64,000 bases of DNA. Source: Symbiodinium natans (lineage: Eukaryota; Sar; Dinophyceae; Suessiales; Symbiodiniaceae). The stretch spans positions 1 to 64,000 of the forward strand of contig CAJNDS010002169.1 of assembly GCA_905221605.1 (NCBI GenBank), in the 5' to 3' direction. The notes under the pieces were generated by a model. It was given only the letters and a program-made list of their open reading frames with translations, searched no databases and was not told the DNA's origin. Positions 47,408 through 57,303 of this stretch are shown here, piece after piece. A program made the position numbers and the translations under genes. Within the stretch, counting starts at the first letter, position 1. Each line of letters opens with the position of its first letter.

Positions 47408-50400
47408 AGCTGGTGCCTCGTTCCGATCGCCAGCAGCCGTGGTTGACGTTGTGGAGTGCAAGTTCAAGGGCAGTGAAGAAGCAGAAGCTCAAGGAGAGTC
47501 GCATGACGTCAGCTGCAAGGTCCGATTTGAACCGCTTTCGAAAGGAGAAGAAGGGCCCAGAGAGGCGAACGCTGGAGGAGCACCTCAAGGAGCATTTTTT
47601 GCAGTGCCTGGACCGCAAGGCCCCCTACACTGTGACGACCATCTCCGAGATCATCAAGGAGAAAGCAAAGCCCCCGAGCCCACCGAGGAAGGAAGCCGAC
47701 TCCCCGGGGTACCCGGAGAGGTTGCCTACCCCTCCGCGGGTTCCGCCACGTCGACGCTTGCCCACGCCTCCGAGGAATCCGACATCGCCAAGGGCCAGCG
47801 CATCACGGGCACCAGCTACGCCGCCAAAGACATCGCCATTGCCACCACCACCGACCAATCCCGGAACGCCTACTTCGAGTGGATGGAGTGTGGTGACGGA
47901 CCGAAAGCGCTGAGTGCAGTCAGCCAGAAAGGATCTTCCCAGGCAGTGGCGAGCAGCAAAAGTCTTGATGTGCTTGATGGTTGTGCTTGCGCTTGTGATG
48001 TTGGCATGAGTGGCATGGTTGGCATGAGTGGCATGGTTGGCATGAGTGGCATGGTTGAGCATGTGTGTGTTGGTGAGCTTGATCAGGAGAAAGCACCGGC
48101 CCCAGACGGCGACCAGGCGTGGTTGCTGCGTGGTGATCAGGAGTTGCTTCACCAGGAGTTGTGGGGAAAGGTTCACCGTGAGCATGTGTTGCGAAGTCAT
48201 GTTCCTTTTAATTCCAGCTGTGAGCATTGCGTGCGTGGTAGAGGTCTTGAACCAGCTAGGAAAATCGAGAGGGATTCCGGAGAGGGAGCCCAAAAGGAGG
48301 TTCAGATCGACAAGTTCTTCTACAAGGGGATTTGGTTCCTGGTGTTGGTGCTTGTTGGTTGTTTTGCCATCGGAACAGTGATGTACCGTGAAGTTTCAGG
48401 ACCGCGTGGAGCAGCAGCGCGTGAGGTGATGCTTGGAGAGATGTCGGCGTGGGGACGTAGTGTTGGCTTGGTTGGAGTTGAAGCGCGTGACTTGTCGGTT
48501 TGCGTGAAGTCGGATCTTGAGGCGGTGGTGAAGAACCTTGCTCAGGGTTTTGCTGATACCATGACCGTTGGTGCGGTTGAGGTGTCTGATGTTCCGGTTG
48601 GTCGGCACGCCCCGGTCGCAGAGAGGGCCATCCGAACACTGAAGGAAAACGCGAACACGTTGTGCGCCGGATTGGAGCAAGTTGGCCTAGAGCCATGTGG
48701 CAGAGGAGTCAGCTTCCTTCTCTCTCACTGTGCTCAGGCACACAACCGCTACCAAATCCAGCCTGGATCGGCAATGACTCCTGAACAACGTAGTTTAAGA
48801 ACTATGAGGCAGCCTCGGGCGATATACGTCTGGGGAGCGTCAATCTTGGCCACACCTCCGCCGAGTCTACGACAATTCATCACGGGCAGATATGGACAGG
48901 CTGCCTACTTAGGCCCTGAAGTCGCGGGTGGCAGTCATCTGGTGCAGTTCCGACTGAAGGATGGTTCGTTGAAGATTGCCCGGTCAGCCCGAATCAGGAT
49001 GTTGGTGCCCATGACCTTTGAGTTGTCAGCCTTGCGTGGTATTTGCCGTATGTTGCCCGAGCGTGCTGGTGACGTTGTGCGTGGCTTGCCAGCGGTTGAT
49101 CAAGGGAACATGCGTGATCTTCCAATCCCAAACACCGAGACTCGCGGACCGCCAGCATCGTGGGTCGAGGAAAATGGCAGGACCCCGAGGTGTCGAGCGT
49201 GTCGATTGAGGGGTGTTCCGGCGGACAAGGCGTGGCACACTCAGAAGTGTCGTGACAGATACGCTGCGTACGTGAAGAGCTCTTTTGATCCGAATCAGTT
49301 TGTGCTTGATGATGCCCAGCATGAGTTGGAGATCGAAGGAGTTGAGCTTGATCTTGGTTCGCGTGCTTTTGGTGAGCTTGACGTCGGGTTGGAGTTGCCT
49401 GATGATGTGCAGGACTATGAACCGACTGAAGATGAGGGAGAGCGAGGCCTCGGTGAGTCCTTCTTGCCTGAAGGGGTGCTTGAGGGTGAACTTCGTCCCG
49501 GAGACTCTGTTGGAGTTGAACCTGCAGCTTCAGAAGAGGCTGACTTCATGGAAGTTGAGCCAGAAAGCCTGGATCGGGTGCCAGAGCCAGAGTCCGATGC
49601 CATGGTCAACAACGTCTTGTTCCGTGAGTCGTTGGGTTTCGCCGCTGTTGCAAATCCCAGTACCGGAGGACAGACAGTGAAGCTTGGTGGTGAGACTCTT
49701 GTGGTTGAAATGCCCTCATCTTCCAAGGATGATGTCACCGGACATGCATTGGACCTTGGTCTGACATACGAAGGCATGTTGCGTGAGTTGAGTGCGCTTG
49801 AGTCCCTTGCAGTCGGTGATGTGATTTGGCATGTGGATCCGAAGCAGAAAGTGATATCCACAAGATGGGTGTCAAATGCAAAGCTGGAGCGGGTTGACGG
49901 CAAAGAAAGACCACTGGTCCGTTGTCGGGTTGTTGCGCGTGATTTCGCCCAGGGAGCAACGGCTGCTCAGCTTGGCATTTCTGCGGCGACCAGCTCAGCC
50001 GAGGCATTGAGGACCTTCCTCTTTTATGCCGGCTCGAAGAGGCAGAACGTCGTAGGCCTCGACGTCAGTACGGCGTTCTTGTTCGCAGAGTTAGAAGAAG
50101 AAGACGGCACGGTGGTGGTGCGGCTCCCTGCTGGAGTTACCGGTCCCAATGGACGCCCTGGGTTCATGCGACTTCGCAAGGCTCTTTATGGGTTGAGAGC
50201 CGCGGCCCAGACCTGGGCTCGTCATCTCGCAAAGCTCCTCAAGCGCCTCTGCGACCTCACTCCATGTGAAACAGAGCCATGCCTCTTCTCAGGTGTGGTT
50301 CTCGGTGGACAGAGGGTGGCAGTGTTATGCTACGTAGACGATCTCCTCATCAGCGGCGACAGCGACGAGGCCATCTACTACGTGGTGGAGAAGCTTAAGA

Positions 50401-52082
50401 GCGCGGTGAAGATCAAGGTGACCGCTGACTTGGATCGTGATCAGCAAATCACGTTTCTTGGTCGTCAAATCACCAGGAAGAAGGGCGAGGACTCTTTGGT
50501 GATTGGCATGGCAGGCGAGTACTACCAGGAGATCTATGAGGGTTTTGGACTTGGGAAGAGTCCGAAGTCTTGCCCGACGCCGCCGAATCTTCGAGAACTT
50601 TACGACAGAGAAGAAGAAGTCTTGGAGCGGGAGTTGAGCTCAGAAGCTGCTGCTCGATATCGCTCTACGCTGGGACGCCTTTCATGGTTGGCCATGACGC
50701 GCGTGGATCTAGCATATTATGTTTCCATGCTAGCTCGAGGCCAGGCCAGTCCACGTGAGAAGCATGAACGTGCGATGCGGATGGTATTACGGTATCTTCG
50801 GCATGTTCAGGACTTTCGACAAATCGTCCATCCAGTTGATGAACGGAGCCTTCGGTTGGATTGCTACGTGGATGCGTCATGGGGCAGTGAGAGGAGCGTT
50901 GATCGCAAGAGTGTGAGCGGTGGTTGCATCATGCTTGGTGGTTTCTGCTTGAAAGCGTGGTCACGGCTTCGACAAGCTGTCGCTCTCAGCTCAGCAGAGT
51001 CGGAGTTGTACGGATTGGTTGAGGGAGCAAAGGAATCACTTTCAATCCGAAGGGCAATTTCCCACGTGTTTGGATGGGAGGAGTTGTGCGCACCGCACCT
51101 CTTTTGCGACTCCGAGGCCGCCATTGCCATCAGCAGGGCTGACGGCTTGAGGCGTGTCAGACATATAGATCTGAGAGCATGCTTTATACAAGATCAGCTC
51201 CGACAGCGACTTCTCTTCATCTTCGGAGTGCGAGGAGCCTCCAACGTCGCTGACCTCTTCACAAAATCGTTAGATGCCCGGACTACGTTGAAACACATGT
51301 TGAGCCTTGGTTTGTCCGAAGTCACTGTTGCAGCTTGCGTTGGTGAGTTGGCGTGTTTCGTTGGCTTGCTTGGTGCTGCTGTGGCTGGCAAGGATCATGT
51401 ATCTCTTGCAGATCGGTATCGTTTGATGGAGTTTGCCAAGTGGTTGGTGGTTGAGTTCTGTGCGCCTCCCATGTCGAGCATGTTGGCTGCGTCGCGAGCG
51501 TGCTCCTGGGTTGGTGTGTTGACTGTCAGTGAGGCAGATGACGGCGGAGACCCGGCCACTACAGCGCAGCTTCAACAGATCTGCACTCTCCACATCCGCA
51601 GGGGGGGTTTCGTCTACCTGTGGGCTAGTACTCCGTGCACCGGTGGTTGTCTGTACCAGCATCTACATGCACGTGATCCAGCCTACAGACGCGGTCGTTT
51701 GGCACGGCACTGGTCGCTACACAGGAAGCTGTGGAAGGCTTTTATGTCGCTGTGTGACTACGTCCATGCTTGGTCGATCGAGTGGCCCCGAGCCTGTGCT
51801 TACTGGTCATGGAACCAGACTATCCGTTTTCTGCAGTCGCGACCGTACATGTTGCACGATGTGTTGGTTGACGGTTGCTCGCTTGGTATGCGTGGTCGAG
51901 ATGGCGAGTTGATCTACAAACGTTGGCGTGTCATCACGACGATGGAGTCGGTTGCTCGCAGCTTGTCGGTCTTTCGGTGCCCAGGTGATGGTCATCTACA
52001 TTCCGCCAACTTCGATCTCAAGAATACCCAACACTACCCGGAGAAGTTGACGAACGCTTTCTTGCACGCGTTAAACGCATGA
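46863..52082 (+). CDS. Copia Pol: integrase, reverse transcriptase, RNase H, methyltransferase-like tail
   Basis: The first plausible own ATG is at 47040 (MASSSESEVE); earlier codons overlap protease. About 47040-47900 is a Lys/Pro/Glu-rich linker with all three frames open at some point. Integrase has an HHCC-like finger (LHQELWGKVHREHVLRSH, CEHCVRG) and candidate Asp-Asp-Glu in VQIDKFF, CVKSDLEAV and APVAERAIRTLK, though the core is unusually hydrophobic. RT is clear: STRWVSNAKLERV, VVARDFAQGA, GLDVSTAFLFAEL, LRKALYGLRAAAQTW and YVDDLLISG at 50331-50354. Copia RNase H follows (YVDASWGSERSVDRKSVSGG, ALSSAESELYGL, CDSEAAIAISR, VRHIDLR). The last 230 residues hold WASTPCTGG and SIEWPRACAYW, resembling motifs IV and VI of C5 methyltransferases and a tail common in dinoflagellate retroelements (from memory). 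Confidence 0.9.
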   Translation: MPPISTCKLVVLNLRLCGPTTVAGCKVMRWHGPVWCLKNRAQRSRLQTPRVRGLPQPEKMASSSESEVEWRMEGKDKGKLVRRVVATQAASISVGEEDFEESTRLATATSTETEGAILLVPADAESQVVLKPGEIETPGPAKVPQQKPMPKKPKVKKMPQKPLVKRMPKGSELFVDKEDPREAGASFRSPAAVVDVVECKFKGSEEAEAQGESHDVSCKVRFEPLSKGEEGPREANAGGAPQGAFFAVPGPQGPLHCDDHLRDHQGESKAPEPTEEGSRLPGVPGEVAYPSAGSATSTLAHASEESDIAKGQRITGTSYAAKDIAIATTTDQSRNAYFEWMECGDGPKALSAVSQKGSSQAVASSKSLDVLDGCACACDVGMSGMVGMSGMVGMSGMVEHVCVGELDQEKAPAPDGDQAWLLRGDQELLHQELWGKVHREHVLRSHVPFNSSCEHCVRGRGLEPARKIERDSGEGAQKEVQIDKFFYKGIWFLVLVLVGCFAIGTVMYREVSGPRGAAAREVMLGEMSAWGRSVGLVGVEARDLSVCVKSDLEAVVKNLAQGFADTMTVGAVEVSDVPVGRHAPVAERAIRTLKENANTLCAGLEQVGLEPCGRGVSFLLSHCAQAHNRYQIQPGSAMTPEQRSLRTMRQPRAIYVWGASILATPPPSLRQFITGRYGQAAYLGPEVAGGSHLVQFRLKDGSLKIARSARIRMLVPMTFELSALRGICRMLPERAGDVVRGLPAVDQGNMRDLPIPNTETRGPPASWVEENGRTPRCRACRLRGVPADKAWHTQKCRDRYAAYVKSSFDPNQFVLDDAQHELEIEGVELDLGSRAFGELDVGLELPDDVQDYEPTEDEGERGLGESFLPEGVLEGELRPGDSVGVEPAASEEADFMEVEPESLDRVPEPESDAMVNNVLFRESLGFAAVANPSTGGQTVKLGGETLVVEMPSSSKDDVTGHALDLGLTYEGMLRELSALESLAVGDVIWHVDPKQKVISTRWVSNAKLERVDGKERPLVRCRVVARDFAQGATAAQLGISAATSSAEALRTFLFYAGSKRQNVVGLDVSTAFLFAELEEEDGTVVVRLPAGVTGPNGRPGFMRLRKALYGLRAAAQTWARHLAKLLKRLCDLTPCETEPCLFSGVVLGGQRVAVLCYVDDLLISGDSDEAIYYVVEKLKSAVKIKVTADLDRDQQITFLGRQITRKKGEDSLVIGMAGEYYQEIYEGFGLGKSPKSCPTPPNLRELYDREEEVLERELSSEAAARYRSTLGRLSWLAMTRVDLAYYVSMLARGQASPREKHERAMRMVLRYLRHVQDFRQIVHPVDERSLRLDCYVDASWGSERSVDRKSVSGGCIMLGGFCLKAWSRLRQAVALSSAESELYGLVEGAKESLSIRRAISHVFGWEELCAPHLFCDSEAAIAISRADGLRRVRHIDLRACFIQDQLRQRLLFIFGVRGASNVADLFTKSLDARTTLKHMLSLGLSEVTVAACVGELACFVGLLGAAVAGKDHVSLADRYRLMEFAKWLVVEFCAPPMSSMLAASRACSWVGVLTVSEADDGGDPATTAQLQQICTLHIRRGGFVYLWASTPCTGGCLYQHLHARDPAYRRGRLARHWSLHRKLWKAFMSLCDYVHAWSIEWPRACAYWSWNQTIRFLQSRPYMLHDVLVDGCSLGMRGRDGELIYKRWRVITTMESVARSLSVFRCPGDGHLHSANFDLKNTQHYPEKLTNAFLHALNA
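48001..48057 (+). repeat. 18-bp GGCATGAGTGGCATGGTT repeats
   Basis: Three tandem copies coding GMSGMV, just before the integrase finger; probable slippage within the linker. Confidence 0.85.
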
Positions 52083-52157
52083 CACCGCGAGATTTGCTCA
52101 AAGTTTTTCCTCCTTTTACTTTGCCTTCGGTACGGTGTATAGAGCATAGGACGTGCC

Positions 52158-52595
52158 ATGGCTGATATGGTTGAGGTTGAAAACGCTGTGAGGCGCACTT
52201 GGGTTCGAGAGCTCTGGATGCAATGGGTTCCTCAGCAGCAGGTGGAAGTCAGTTTGATCGCCTTCCTTGCGATGTTTTCCTTGGCGATGCTTGGCAGCTT
52301 CCTCGCTGGAATCTTTGTGCAGCAATACCGACAGCGTCACAGCCATATTCTATCTTTGAGTGAGCTTCTTGCCTTTCTTCCGGTGGAACAAAGTCGGAGA
52401 GCAATTATCACTACGCGGCATGGATACGCCTTTCATGTTCGCAGCGATTGCCCCGCCCTGCGCAATACCCACCCAGGCAATCTGCAGCGTCGGGTTGCTT
52501 GTGAGCTTTGTCTGCAATACTTGCGCGTGGACCAGCCGACACCCACCATGTCGAGGGGGGGTGTAGAAGTTCGAGAACCGTGCGTCATCCTGTGA
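52158..52595 (+). CDS. Small membrane protein ORF in the env position of the copia element
   Basis: 145 residues with an ATG in good context (CCATGG) 75 bp after the Pol stop, ending inside the 3' LTR. A strong membrane helix (VSLIAFLAMFSLAMLGSFLA) follows about 30 N-terminal residues. The C-terminal half has HVRSDCPALRNT and VACELCLQYL, a possible CxxC pair. No similarity recognised. The position matches env-like or accessory genes of other LTR elements, but nothing shows an envelope function. Confidence 0.6.
   Translation: MADMVEVENAVRRTWVRELWMQWVPQQQVEVSLIAFLAMFSLAMLGSFLAGIFVQQYRQRHSHILSLSELLAFLPVEQSRRAIITTRHGYAFHVRSDCPALRNTHPGNLQRRVACELCLQYLRVDQPTPTMSRGGVEVREPCVIL
52553..52561 (+). promoter_or_regulatory. 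Polypurine tract of the copia-type element
   Basis: GAGGGGGGG... purine run directly preceding the right LTR start TGTAGAAG; the expected primer site for plus-strand synthesis. Confidence 0.75.
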
Positions 52596-52963
52596 GGGTG
52601 CGACACGGTGAGTTTTGCAGTTTGCAGTTTTGTGTGCATAGCTTGGAGCCTGCTCAGCTTTTGAAGTTTTCCCAGTAGCCTGAGTACGATTAGTGGTGCA
52701 AGAACGTTTTGCCTCGTAGGGAACCACTCTCGTCGAGTTTCGTGACTTGAGGGTAGTTTTGGAGGTCTTTTAAGCCGAGCTGTCAAGTTGGAGAGCTGTG
52801 ATACGTTTTCCACTTTGGCTCAAGTGACGAGCACTGGTGTGAGTGCTGCAAGCCAAAACAGAAGTGTTGTCCGAGTGTCTGAGCTTGTTTGCTTGGTTTG
52901 GACTTGTGTGAGTTGGCTCGGTTGTATCCTTGGTGCCTTGCTTGGCATCTTGGGTTTTTAACG
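52562..52963 (+). repeat. Right LTR of the copia-type element
   Basis: 402 bp. Contains about 49 bp (52790-52838) missing from the left LTR; within it 52811-52824 reads CACTTTGGCTCAAG, 13 of 14 matches to the 3' end of the dinoflagellate spliced leader. Confidence 0.92.
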
Positions 52964-53890
52964 ATTTTCGTAGTTCATTCTTCGAAAACTCAGAGGAGAA
53001 GGGAGAGGGAATTTATTCTAAATTATACCTTCCTCGAATCTTCTTTTGTTTTTGGTCTTTTCTTTGGTCTTTCCTTATTTGAAAATCAGAGGAGTAGAGA
53101 CGAGACAGTTGTTGTTTCTAAAAATAAAGAGCGGGGGGGTTGGAGGGGGCGCAGCCCCCCCCCATTTTGCCTGTTGTAACTTGAAAAGAGAAGAGAAGAG
53201 AGAAAGGACTTTTGTCTAAATTCCACCCCCCTCAAATCTTGTTTTGTTTTTGTATTTCATTGTTCAAAACTCAGAGAAGTCGAAACAAGATTGTTTTCGT
53301 TTCTAGAAGCAAAGAGCGGGGGGGTTGGGGGGGCGCAGCCCCCCCCATTTACTTCTTGTAAAGTGGGACGGAGGGGAGAAGACAGTAGAGTGGGAGGAAG
53401 GGGGAAGAGAGAAGGGAATGTGTTCTAAATTCCACCCCCCCTCGAATCTTTTTTTTTTTTTGTATCTCATTCTTCGAGAAATCAGAGGAGAAGAGAGAAG
53501 GGATTTTTTTTTAAATTCCACCCCCCCTCGAATCTTGTTTTGCTTTTTGTCTTTTTTTATTCGAAAAATCAGAGAAGTAAAGACGAGACTGTTCTGTTTC
53601 TCGAAGCACTTCATTTTAAATCACAGACGAGGGAGCGGGAGGAAGGGAGAAGCGAGAATGTCGCGTGGGAGGCAGGGAGAAGAGACAAGGGAATGTATTC
53701 TAAATTCCACCCCCCGCGACCTTTTTTGTTGTTTGTATTTCCTTAAAATCAGAGGAGAAGAGAGAAGAGAATTTATTCTAAATTCCACCCCCCTCGAATA
53801 TTCTTTTGTTTTTCGTATTTCATTCTTCGAAAACTCAGAAGAGAAGGGAGAAGGGAATGTATTTTAAATTCTACCCCCCTCGACTCTTTT
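52964..53890. repeat. AG-rich minisatellite with CCACCCCCCTCGAATC core
   Basis: About seven irregular units with the word order AGAGGAGAAGAGAGAAGGGA, TTCTAAATTCCACCCCCCTC, GAATCTT, then a T-rich tract and TTCGAAAA. Two units carry an extra G-run/C-run hairpin (GGGGGCGCAGCCCCC-like, 53128-53165 and 53309-53350). Open frames across it are repeat artefacts. Confidence 0.85.
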
Positions 53891-54190
53891 TTGGGGGGGG
53901 CAGCCCCCCCCTCAATTGCACGTCAGAGAAGCACCGAACTAGTTTATCCACCTTTTCCTTTCTTGCTTTCATCGTTCGAAAGCAGAAGAGTAGAGGTTGG
54001 AGAGGGGTTTCAAAGAGCCTTAAAGGCTTTTGGGAGGCTTAAGAAAGTCTTAAGGGAAAACTTAAGGGGAGGCTTAGGGGGAACTTGAGAGGGTGCTTAA
54101 AACACCCTCTTTGCAGGGACCCCGTTGAGGGGCGGCTTCAGGAGGGGTTAAAGGCAGGCTTAAAGAGGGCTTAAGCCCGCCGGTTTAGTC
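53891..54190. other. Spacer with C/G-run hairpin and TTAAGG words
   Basis: GGGGGGGGCAGCCCCCCCC-like hairpin at about 53886-53912, then recurring GCTTAAGG/CTTAAGGG words at 54015-54178. No gene recognised. Confidence 0.6.
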
Positions 54191-54248
54191 TGCGTTGAGC
54201 CAGGCTCGAACCTGGGTTGAACCTGGGTTGAACCCGGGTTGTCCCGGG
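54191..54248. repeat. TTGAACCCGGGTT repeats, left of LINE copy B
   Basis: Four TTGAACC/GGGTT units; 54228-54241 (TTGAACCCGGGTTG) recurs at 57304-57317 after the A-run of copy B and is its probable target duplication. Confidence 0.8.
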
Positions 54249-54273
54249 TTGGCTCAAGCCATTTTGGCTCAAG
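54249..54273 (+). other. Tandem relict spliced leaders
   Basis: TTGGCTCAAG (54249-54258) directly followed by CCATTTTGGCTCAAG (54259-54273). The second matches the last 15 nt of the conserved dinoflagellate SL (17 counting the preceding AG). The LINE 5' UTR (TTTTCGGCCCAAGGAG) begins at the next base. Confidence 0.88.
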
Positions 54274-54382
54274 TTTTCGGCCCAAGGAGTAGCCTGAAAA
54301 AACAAAAGTTTCGGAGGTCTCAGCCTTCCTAGCCTGGTAGCCAGCCTAGGACAGTTTGCCCAGAGGTGCCTTCCTCTTAGCC

Positions 54383-54670
54383 ATGGCCCCCCGCGAGTAC
54401 ATCTGTTGCAGTGGCAATAGCTGCACAGGATGGATTTGGGCGGACAAGGCTCAGCCGCACATGCTCTGCAAGAAATGCAGAACACCCTGGGCAAACAGCA
54501 TTCGCAAGGCGAGACAGAACTGGAGCCAGTGGAAGCCACAATGGCCTACGGTCGCTGAGGCCGCTTACTGGCAGCCACCAAAGAAGCCCAAGACTCCGAA
54601 AGCACCACTGCCGAACAAGGTCCTGCAAGCCCTTGGAGCTGCGCAAAGATGGGGACCCGGCTATCTGTGA
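54383..54670 (+). pseudogene. LINE ORF1 5' fragment (copy B)
   Basis: Same start as the intact ORF1 of copy C (MAPREYICCSG), with the N-terminal Cys cluster. After KVLQALG it runs through the deletion junction into the wrong frame and stops, so about 200 of 294 residues are lost. Confidence 0.85.
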
Positions 54671-56814
54671 TAGCATGAAGGATTTAGGCCTGGACTGTGC
54701 CCTGGGTCGGGTCCGGAGGGTCAAGGTGCAAAGAGCCCGCAGGCACAAAGCGGGCCAACGGCAGAAGAAGTTGAAACAACTGAGAGTCCCGGGTGTGCCG
54801 GCCAAGGTTCGCCTCTTCAGAGGAGGGGTTGCCTCCGTCCTTACTTGGGGCCACCAAGCCCAGGGAATGCCGCCCACCCGGAGACAGAAGCTCCGGACTG
54901 CCTTGGCTGAGCAGTGTGGCAGACAGAAAATGGGCAACCTAGAGGTGGCTCTGTCCTCTGTAAGCGACAGGTACCAGGATCCGGGCCGCACAATGATGGT
55001 CCAGCAAGTTGAAGCCTGGTTCCAGCTCAAGAAGAGGTGGGCCGGCAAGGAAGACCTGCTGGAAAGAACCTGGGGCCTTACAGTCCAAAAGCTGGAAGAA
55101 GCCAGCAGCCGGTGGCAAATGGTTAAGGGCCCTCTTGCAGCTACAGTTGCATACCTGCTTGACCTGGGGTGGCAGCCTAGAGACAGTGATGAGTGGCTGG
55201 ACACCCAGGGCACCAGGCACACCATGCACACCCCACAGCAGGAGTGTCGTGTCCTTGACCTCCTCCAGCAAACTTACCAGGAAGAAGTAGACCGCCGCAT
55301 CGCCACCGGCCTCGCTGCTCCTGAGCTAAAGGGGGGAATCGACTGGACAGTAGGGAGGAAACTGTTGGGGGGTTTTAAGAAAGAAGGGCGAACCACGAAA
55401 GCAGCTGCCCTGAGGTGTGTTTGGCAGGGTGCCCTGGTGTGCAGCCAGAACTCTGCTGTCAAAGTGTGCCTTGCGTGCCACCAGGAAGCGGACTGGGAGC
55501 ATGTGCTCTTGGATTGTGCTTGGTGGGAAGCCCAAAACTGGGAACTGCCAACATGGTTCCAAGAAGGCAGGGCCGAAGGCCCGAGATCGCTGTGGACCAG
55601 GGGCCTCCCGCCCAAACCTGAATGGCAGGTACCACCTCCTCAGGAAGACAATCCCATCTTTTTGGGCATATGGGCTGACAAAGAGCCCCTCAGTGACCCA
55701 GAGCTTGTTTATGGCACAGATGCTAGTGGTGGCCCCTTCACGGCGGACCCGCGACTCCGGAAGGTAGCCTACGCAGTGGTGGCCTGCAAGAAACAGGGCC
55801 AAGACTATGTCCAGGTAGGAACAATCGTAGGCCAAGTCCCTGGACCACAGACGGTTTTTCGGGGGGAGCTGTATGCCGTTTTGCAGCTGGCCCGTTATAC
55901 CGAAGGCCCTATTGACACGACACTAGACTGCCTTGGTGTCCCGAAACGAGTCCGCAGCCCAAAGCCGGGACATCTGGTGGGAGCTGCAAACCACAGATGT
56001 CAACCGCCTCAAAATGAAATGGGTTCCATCCCATGTTTCAGAGGAGGAGTTCCTCCGGAAGGTGGGTGCGGACAACTCGTGGAGACAGCAGGTCAATGAC
56101 CTGGCGGACAAGCTGTGTGGGGAAAAAGCGGCCGAGCTGGCCCACCCTGATGTCCGGGCAGCCAGTCAGTACCAGGACCATTGCAGCAAAAAAGCGCAAG
56201 AATTCCTGGCGAGCAGGGCGGAAAAGATCCTTACTGCCATTGGGGAAAATCAGCACCCAGTGTATAAGGTCTTCCTGCAGGAAAAGCAGGCTCGCAAGAG
56301 CAACGAGGCCACCTCCAGGCCCTGCAAAAAGCGCATTGGCTCCAACATAGGGAGAGGCCACATCACCACCCAACAGGAATGGTTCCAGGAGCTGGTCCGG
56401 ACCAAACCTGTGCATGCGTGGGAATGGGAAGGTCTCAACCTCCGGTGTGCTCAGTGTCAACTTAAACTCCTGCACACCAAGAACCGCAAAACCTTGGAAG
56501 CACTGGCAGCGCACCAATGCACACACCAAGGCAGAGTGACGGTTGAAGGGGTACATGTTACACATGTTTTAAAACTGCTAGGGGACAGACAACTGTGGGT
56601 CTGCGAAGGTTGTGGTGGACAGTTGTCCTTGAAGACTAAAAATGTTTCGCAAAAACTTTCAGTTGCATGCAGTTTTAAGAAGGACCCCAGGTGCAAGGCG
56701 CAGCTTAAGCCCGAGCCAACCAATGCCATCCGCAGCCTCTTTCAGCAGGCGCAAGGGACAGCCCAAGTTGCAGCAGACCCCCTGTGCAAAATCCCTGAAG
56801 GCACCGGCAGCTGA
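54638..56814 (+). pseudogene. LINE copy B RT thumb, knuckle and RNase H remnant
   Basis: From the deletion junction (KDGDPAICDSMKDLG) through the RT C-terminus, the knuckle CLACHQEADWEHVLLDC, RNase H (GTDASGGPFT, GELYAVLQ, VPSHVSEEE) and the C-terminal Cys/His region to a stop at 56812-56814. Endonuclease and RT palm are absent. A 13-bp loss at 55969 shifts the frame in the middle of RNase H. It preserves in normal orientation the linker that is flipped in copy A, which makes it the reference for that rearrangement. Confidence 0.87.
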
Positions 56815-56828
56815 ACAAACCTAGGAGG

Positions 56829-57014
56829 TTGCATCCTCCCAGTGAGGATAAAGTGAAGGTCATCCTCGCTACCAGAGAAACCACCCCTGACCGCCTCCCT
56901 CTAACCGCCTGCACAGGGTGCACCAAAGGCCTTGAGGGACCCTTTGTCAGGAGGTTCCTAACCTCTCATGAGGTATCAGCCTCTGGTAGCATCCCAAAGA
57001 GGATGATAAGCTGA
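56829..57014 (+). pseudogene. Small CxxC ORF, truncated (LINE copy B)
   Basis: First of the two CxxC repeats is intact; an insertion near 56988 changes frame and ends the ORF before the second repeat. Confidence 0.4.
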
Positions 57015-57303
57015 GGTTCATCCTCGCTGCCAGAGAACACACCCCTGGCCGATTTCCTCTCACGGTTTGCACCCAGTGCACCAGAAACCCTGAGGAACGT
57101 TTTGCCAGGAGGTTCATTCCTCTCATGAGGTACAACCTCTGGTAGCATCCCAAAGAGGATGGTAGCTTAGGAGGAGGTGTTGTTCCTCCCCCTGTACCAT
57201 AGGGCCAAGAGGGCCATCAGATGTGCCAGTACAGAGGCACGGTTTTCACAACCCAAACACCAAGGAGGTGGTTCGCACTAGTTCGCTCAACTCGGAAAAA
57301 AAA

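Larger units (their letters stand above)
43989..52963 (+). mobile_element. Ty1/copia-type LTR retrotransposon, 9.0 kb, complete
   Basis: LTRs 43989-44341 and 52562-52963 begin TGTAGAAGTT and end TTTTTAACG. A 5-bp target duplication ATTTT lies at 43984-43988 and 52964-52968. PBS follows the left LTR and a G-rich polypurine tract precedes the right one. Gene order gag-protease-integrase-RT-RNase H is the copia order. A methyltransferase-like tail and a small membrane-protein ORF follow. The LTRs have several substitutions and one 49-bp length difference, so it is older than the Ty3-like element. Confidence 0.94.
54249..57303 (+). mobile_element. LINE copy B (internally deleted, with SL relics at the 5' end)
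   Basis: Starts with two overlapping spliced-leader relics, then the 5' UTR and ORF1 start. A large deletion joins ORF1 at about codon 86 to the RT thumb. It continues through linker, RNase H and 3' region to an A-run at 57296-57303. Flanked by TTGAACC repeats. Confidence 0.88.

Noticed and set aside
53325-53867. 180-codon frame in the AG-rich minisatellite
   Set aside because: Read-through of tandem repeat units; the peptide repeats the same Lys/Phe-rich words.
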